Shown piece by piece: positions 58,490 to 64,000 of a stretch of DNA of 64,000 bases. Each line of letters starts with the position of its first letter. Position 1 is the stretch's first letter. This stretch comes from Rhexocercosporidium sp. MPI-PUGE-AT-0058. Its lineage: Eukaryota > Ascomycota > Leotiomycetes > Helotiales. The notes below the pieces were generated by a model, which made no database searches, was not told where the DNA came from, and was given only the letters and a program-made list of their open reading frames with translations. The translations under genes were made by a program, and so were the position numbers. The stretch covers positions 744,001 through 808,000 of the forward strand of contig JAGTJL010000016.1 in assembly GCA_020746875.1 (NCBI GenBank). Direction: 5' to 3'.

Positions 58490-61400
58490 ATGGCGGATCC
58501 TTTATCTATAGCAGGTAGCATCGCAGGAATTTATTACCATTGCCGATGTCGTGATCCGGAACGGCTACAAATACATCGCGGCGGTTAAAGATGCAGATAA
58601 GGCTGTGGTGTCACTTGTCCAGGAAACCAATTCCCTCGTTGGTGTTCTCCATAGCTTGCGCAATGTTGCTGAAGGATTAGAAAGCGATGACGTGCCATTC
58701 CTTGCCACAACACAGGTTCATCACATCGAGTCTTGCTTTCGAACACTCAAGAAGATCCAGACGCTCTTGGACAAATTCGAAATCTCAAAATCAAGGGACT
58801 TGATCCATCGGTCTATACAGCATCTCAAATGGCCCCTGACAGAGTCACTGACAAAAAGCCTGGCATCAGAGGTCTCTGGACACAGAGAAACGCTCGCCTT
58901 GGCTCTGAATGCGGATGAGATGTACGTGCAAAACCAGGCGTGCCCCAGTCTAACACGGGTACTTACAAGCTTCATCTTAGGGCCGCCTTGATTGTTCTTC
59001 TGGCAAGACAAGATGTTCACACAAGCGCCCTGTCTAGAATTGAAAACATTCTAGTCAAAGATCAAGCTCAGAGAGACACAGTCCAGATGAGTCAGTCTTC
59101 ATCGCGCAAGACATGGGCCTTTGACTGATTTGAGCGTATTAGATGACCGTCGCCAAAACATTCTGGATTGGCTTTGCCCTCGAAACATAGATCCTTATCG
59201 TAACCAACAGTCTGCTGTCTCACTTCGCCAGCCCGGTACAGAGTGTGGTTTACAGACAGCATCGACTTTCAGGAGTGGAAGTGGAAAGCAAGATCAAAGC
59301 TTTAGCTTCATGGTATTCGTACGTGCTAGGACTTATAGTAGAGATTTTATTTATATGTACATACTGATTCGTCCCTGCAACAATAGCCGGTGCGGGAAAG
59401 ACAATCTTAATGTGAGCGGCATATTCAGACGACGAGTTCATACTAAGTATTGCACGCAGGTCTACGATCATCCAAGAGGTTGAAAAGTCCGCAGACATCG
59501 AGGAAGGTATGATCCAAGTTCACGTCAAAAGCACTTTCTTTGCACCAGCTGATACTCAAAGCAGGATTGGCTTTCTTCTATTGTGACTACAAAGATGCGG
59601 CTACCCATGAGCTTTCCAATATCCTCGGATCCCTGGTGAAACAACTAGTATCGAGAAAGGAAGCTGCCTTTAAGCTACTTGAGTCTTTCTATGAGGACCA
59701 GTCTCAATCAGTATCAGGTCATCGGCTACCGAACACGGAATCTACGCTTCGATTATTCTACAGTGTCACGGACCTCTTTTCTCTGACCACGATTGTCATT
59801 GATGGACTTGGTGAAATCTCCAATCATCGTTTCGATACTATCGAATCGCTTCGGGCAATTCAAGCAGAAGACCGTAGCATACGGGTTCTATTCGCAAGCC
59901 GTCTGGAGCCAGATATCGAGCAAAGTTTGTCAGACTTTGAATCCGTGTCTATTGCCGCTCGCAGCAGCGACTTGGAGCTCTATGTTGCTAGTGAGATTGG
60001 GGAAGGAACAAGAAAGAAAGAACTCAATATCAAGGACAAGGACCTGGAAGGCCTGATCATTACTCGACTGGTACATGGGGCGGAGGGAATGTAGGTGACC
60101 TTAATCATCGATCAGACAAGGTCATCACCTAATTGATAATGTGCAGGTTCCGATGGGTAGTATGTTAGATTGATCATCTTTGTGACCTGCCAAACGACCG
60201 TGTCCGTTCGAAGGCTCTAGACCAACTTCCACGCGGACTACCCGAAACTTATGACAGGATCCTTGGCCGTGTTCTCGAACGCCATAAAGATATACACTGT
60301 CTCGTTTCTCTGACTTTGCAGTGGCTGATTTGCGCCAAGGAACAGCTAGACGGGGATGCACTTCTAGAAGCGATCTTCATTACTCCTGGTGATACACAGT
60401 TGGATGTAGATGCCATGGTTTCTGAAGATGACTTATTAAAGTGGTGCAGCAGTCTGATCCGGCGAAGAGCCGATGGATATGGAATTGAGCTTGCTCACTT
60501 TACTGTTAAGGAATATCTGACTCTTGCTGAAGTAGAGGAGGGCTAACCTGGACACCAAGACCCACGCCTCGCTGGCTTCAAGATCAATCCTAAACAGAGC
60601 GACAAGATCCTGGGACAGACATGTCTCACATACCTCAGCATGCGCCATTTGGATGTTCCTCCCCCAGAGGATATATGGGACAACCCAGAGAGCGACTAGC
60701 CATCTGACTCGGACGATACAGCCAGTGACCAGAAGTACATGACCGGGGAAGACCCAGGCGGACCGAAACAGCGATTGCGACACTGACAACGATATCAGCA
60801 GCAAAACCAATGATAACGAAAAGAACTATCGGCCTCGCAATCCTGCCTTCGGCTACATCCCTCAAAATGAAGTACCAATTCAAAAGGAGCCACCTAGCGA
60901 TTTCGTAGCCAGTCAGAAACGGACGATTCTTCCACGCCAAGCGTTAACGCCATACCTTGAAAAATTTCCCCTCTTGATTTACGCAGCTAATCATTGGTAC
61001 CTGCATCTGGAGTCATTTATGAGTGACTTATTAGTCTCTCGCCTCTCTCGACAGCTATTTGCAAGACGAAAGACGTACAATTTCGTCTGGTGGTCTTACG
61101 CATATTTGTGGGATACTGTAGGAGCACAATGGTTCGAGACTCTCAGCGATCTGACTACTTTACACTGGGCTGCTATTATTTTATGTCCCGACTTGTGTTC
61201 GTGGCTTATCGATGAAGGCAGTAATGTTAATCACAGATCCCGATTGGGATCCCCGTTGGATTGCGCGTTAAATATGATCAATTATCTCAATCTACGCGAT
61301 CGGACCAGTTATCTTAAGAAGATGAACCGAGAAGCTACGCGACAGTGGTCAGAAATTGTTGACATCTACAAAGATATGCCCACTACTGTCAAAGTACTTG

Positions 61401-64000
61401 TGGGGGGTGGAGCAGGACTGGTAACAATTACGCATCTATATGCCCAGGCAAAACCATTGGGTGTAGCACTTCTGAATTTTCTGCAAAGTTCTGAGATTAT
61501 CCAGTCGCTTTTGGATGAAGGGGCTCTCATCACCGCAGGGGAAGTTGAGATTGTTGAGCAGTACCTCACCATGAATAAGGAAGTGGGTCTTCCGTCTGCT
61601 CTTCCCTTGGGGCTTGCTGTGTTATTCTCAGGTTCGGCGCACAAATGCGTCTCGGATACAGCACTGATAGCTTATCAACACTTATCAGCACGAATAGCCA
61701 AAATCCATGTGTCAGGGGGACATCTGAGCTCTGACATCTCGATCAGCCATGAATCAGAACCATCCCCGAATTTGCTGCGAGAATTCTTGCAGGCAGCAGA
61801 GCATGGAATATACAAGGCTGTCCAGAGGAAAGCTACTGAACTACAACGAGCTGATGATTGGGCAGAAACAATCTTACCTCGTGGGCTTTGTCGAGCCATA
61901 AAACACTGCCATGAAGAGATTGTGGGATGCTTTCTAGAAAATGGTGTCAGTCCAAATTTGAAAGACGAATATGGAGACACACCAGCACATGCTGTCTTGC
62001 AGCCATATTTGATCTTAGACGCTGAATATATCATCTATCAGATCAAGCGTTTGGTCGACTTTGGTGCTGATCTCTCAATTTTTAATGACAATGGAGAGCA
62101 AGCAATACATCTTGCTGCCAAGTCCAAGCATGAGCATCTACTAGAATCATTCGTTGGATTAATAGGGGAAGCAAAATTTCAAGAAACCTTAGTAACATTC
62201 AACCCTAGCTTACTGCAATACGCCGTTATGGATGGCTCAGACTCCGCCGTCAGACTTATCGTCGGGCATTTTCGACTGATAGATCCGGCAAACCATCAAT
62301 GCGAGGATGGCACATCCCTTATGGGCCTTGCGGCCCTGCGCCAGACTGATGTTGCTTTGCGAATTCTTCATCGAAAGGGGTTGTCAATTGAAGCGCTTAG
62401 TCAAAATGGCTCTTCCATCCTCTTTCACGCTACAACAAACACAAGTGATGAACCATTCGATTTCCTCATCGAAGCAGGTGCTGGCGATGAATCTGCTCGA
62501 GCTGATGGCCGGAAGGCAGTACATGAAGCCGTACAGCTTGCCATGAATTCGAAGCTCGCTAGACTACTGAAGGCTGGACATGGACCCAATGTTAAGGACT
62601 CAGATGGGTTGACGCCATTACATCTTGCTGTGATCGCGCATAGACCTCGCCCGGATAACCCAGGCGTACCAGGATCAATAAACAACACTCTTTTAACACT
62701 TCTTGAGGATCCAAGAACAGACATGACACCAATTATGAAATGCCTGCAGGCATTGGCTTCCCTTCGAGAAGGCACACCCGGCCGATTACAAGCATATCTT
62801 CTCTACGACGTTCACTGTCTGACAGAACACAAGCTCGACCTATCACTTACGGATCAGCAGGGCCGAACTGCTTTGTATTTTCTTTGCGAGAACGTGTCGA
62901 ACGAAAAAAACTTTGCACTGGTCCAGATCTTGGTCACCTTGGGTCCCTCGCTCGCTGCCAGGGGCGATGATGGTGTTTCGCCGTTTGAATCTTTGTTCGT
63001 TAGCCGCACTACACGAAAAACTTCGAAGCGCTTTCTGGTACCTGAAAGACTCTCCAAGGAAGTTCTTCAATATGCCATAGACAATGCTTCAGATATTCTG
63101 AATGAACCTCTAAGTAATGCTTTGGATAGTGGTTTGTGTCCGCTGGGCTTTGCCCTCAAAAACAGATACCACCTCGCGGTAGATCTCCTTCTCGCAAAGC
63201 CAGAAGTCAGCGTCGACATTCGGGGGTCAGGTAAAGACCGTCTCAGTCCTTTAGAGCTAGCTGCGCATTGGGGGTGCTCCAGTGCCACAGCTCGAATACT
63301 CTTATCCCGTTCCAGAAACTATTTCTCCACGCTCGATCCTGTCCATGGCAATAGTATACTTCATTGGACTACGGGCAACTTCAACGACCTGTCGGTATTG
63401 AAGGAACTGCTACAACGGAACCTGGATATTGAGTACTTAAATAGAGCGGCTGCGACTGCACTCTATGCCGCCATCCAGTGGGAAAACGCCGTAGTTGTCA
63501 ATGTACTACTAGAGGCTGGCGCAAATTTGAAGACTGCAACCGGATCTCCACTGAAAATGCTTCCCCTCCATCAAGCTGTTCAAACTGGCCAGTTATAGGT
63601 ACTTTGGAAATTGATCGAGTATGGGGCAGATATCAATGCTACATCGGCGGACACCCAGTGGACTGCACTGCATTATGCTTGTCGAGAAGGCCAATTGGAT
63701 ATAACATCGTTTTTAATAGCGAGTGGAGCACTCATCAATGAGAGAGATATTGAGGGGAACGCTCCGTGCCTGATTGCCGCAAAATCGAAAAATTGGCATA
63801 TTATCCAGAAATTTTGCATGACATCTGCGGATTTAGAAGCAAGAAATCTGAATGAATATAACGCATTACATTTTGCAATATTGCATGGCTCTTTTGCAAC
63901 AGTCGAATTTCTGGAGAGACAGAGTCCCGGTCTTGTAAGAGATTTAATTGATGGCAAAGGTGAGATTGTTGGTAGCACTCTAACGCTTGCTGTTGAATCT
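58490..64000 (+). pseudogene. NACHT-ankyrin NLR-like gene with multiple stops and frameshifts (runs off the right edge)
   Basis: Starts MADPLSIAGSIAG, the usual opening of a large fungal NLR family, but one extra base near 58531 shifts the frame. The N-terminal effector-like domain follows (VIRNGYKYIAAVKDADKAVV, HRETLALALNADEM), then exons with good splice sites rebuild the NACHT P-loop GIPGAGKT and the block GLAFFYCDYKDAATHELSN; Walker-B-like TTIVIDGLGEI follows. In-frame stops: TAG 59303, TAG 60166, TAA 60544, TAG 60697, TAG 63596. Frameshifts: near 58531, near 59243 and between 60700 and 60970. After the last shift an 874-codon frame carries ankyrin repeats (TTLHWAA, TPLHLAV, TALHYAC), continuing in frame past the last stop to the window end. 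Such proteins are intracellular receptors acting in non-self recognition. This copy is dead as one gene, though the ankyrin part is long and intact. Confidence 0.85.

Noticed and set aside
1..64000. tRNA, rRNA or CRISPR features
   Set aside because: Visual scan for B-box-like GGTTCRA contexts gave only isolated matches without a cloverleaf, and no regularly spaced repeats were found; a tRNAscan run would be needed to exclude tRNAs fully.

Overview
The window is nuclear DNA of a filamentous ascomycete (Pezizomycotina). Nearly every gene is split by 39-180 bp GT-AG introns, often with CTAAC-like branch points. The gene families are fungal: a HET-domain protein, a GEL/GAS glucanosyltransferase, a stand-alone CDH-type cytochrome domain, a Psr-type phosphatase, and a NACHT-ankyrin protein. 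The gene content resembles Leotiomycetes (Helotiales), but that placement is inference. I saw no rRNA, tRNA, CRISPR array or complete transposon.

Layout. 0-10 kb: the 3' end of a zinc-binding-like protein, a poly-serine protein, a HET protein on the minus strand and a GH72 cell-wall enzyme. 11-21 kb: an alpha/beta-hydrolase pseudogene, gamma-glutamyltranspeptidase with a one-base frameshift, a polytopic membrane protein, a 580-aa conserved protein, then UTP11 and CMC1 as a divergent housekeeping pair. 22-28 kb: a SET protein, a six-exon multicopper oxidase interrupted by one stop codon, an aldolase remnant and a small secreted protein. 29-39 kb: two long minus-strand genes, a 1305-aa disordered protein with a Cys/His-rich tail and a 1373-aa sterol-glucosyltransferase-like protein fused to a VPS13-C-like segment and a ladder of ubiquitin-interacting motifs. 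39-48 kb: a gene-poor stretch, a four-helix membrane protein, a heavily decayed FAD monooxygenase, a secreted Cys-rich triplicate-repeat protein and a secreted heme domain. 48-58 kb: a peroxisomal ABCD half-transporter, a PSR1-type phosphatase and SEC61-beta. 58-64 kb: a NACHT-ankyrin pseudogene that runs off the right edge.

Two themes stand out. First, conserved housekeeping genes (UTP11, CMC1, SEC61-beta, PSR, ABCD transporter) alternate with fast-evolving or dying accessory genes (HET, oxidoreductases, secreted proteins, NLR). Second, many of the disabling stops fit C-to-T changes at CpA (CAA, CAG or TGG becoming TAA or TAG), the dinucleotide preferred by repeat-induced point mutation. I inferred exon structures by reading splice sites and checking that total coding lengths are multiples of three. 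Family names come from recalled motifs, not from database searches.
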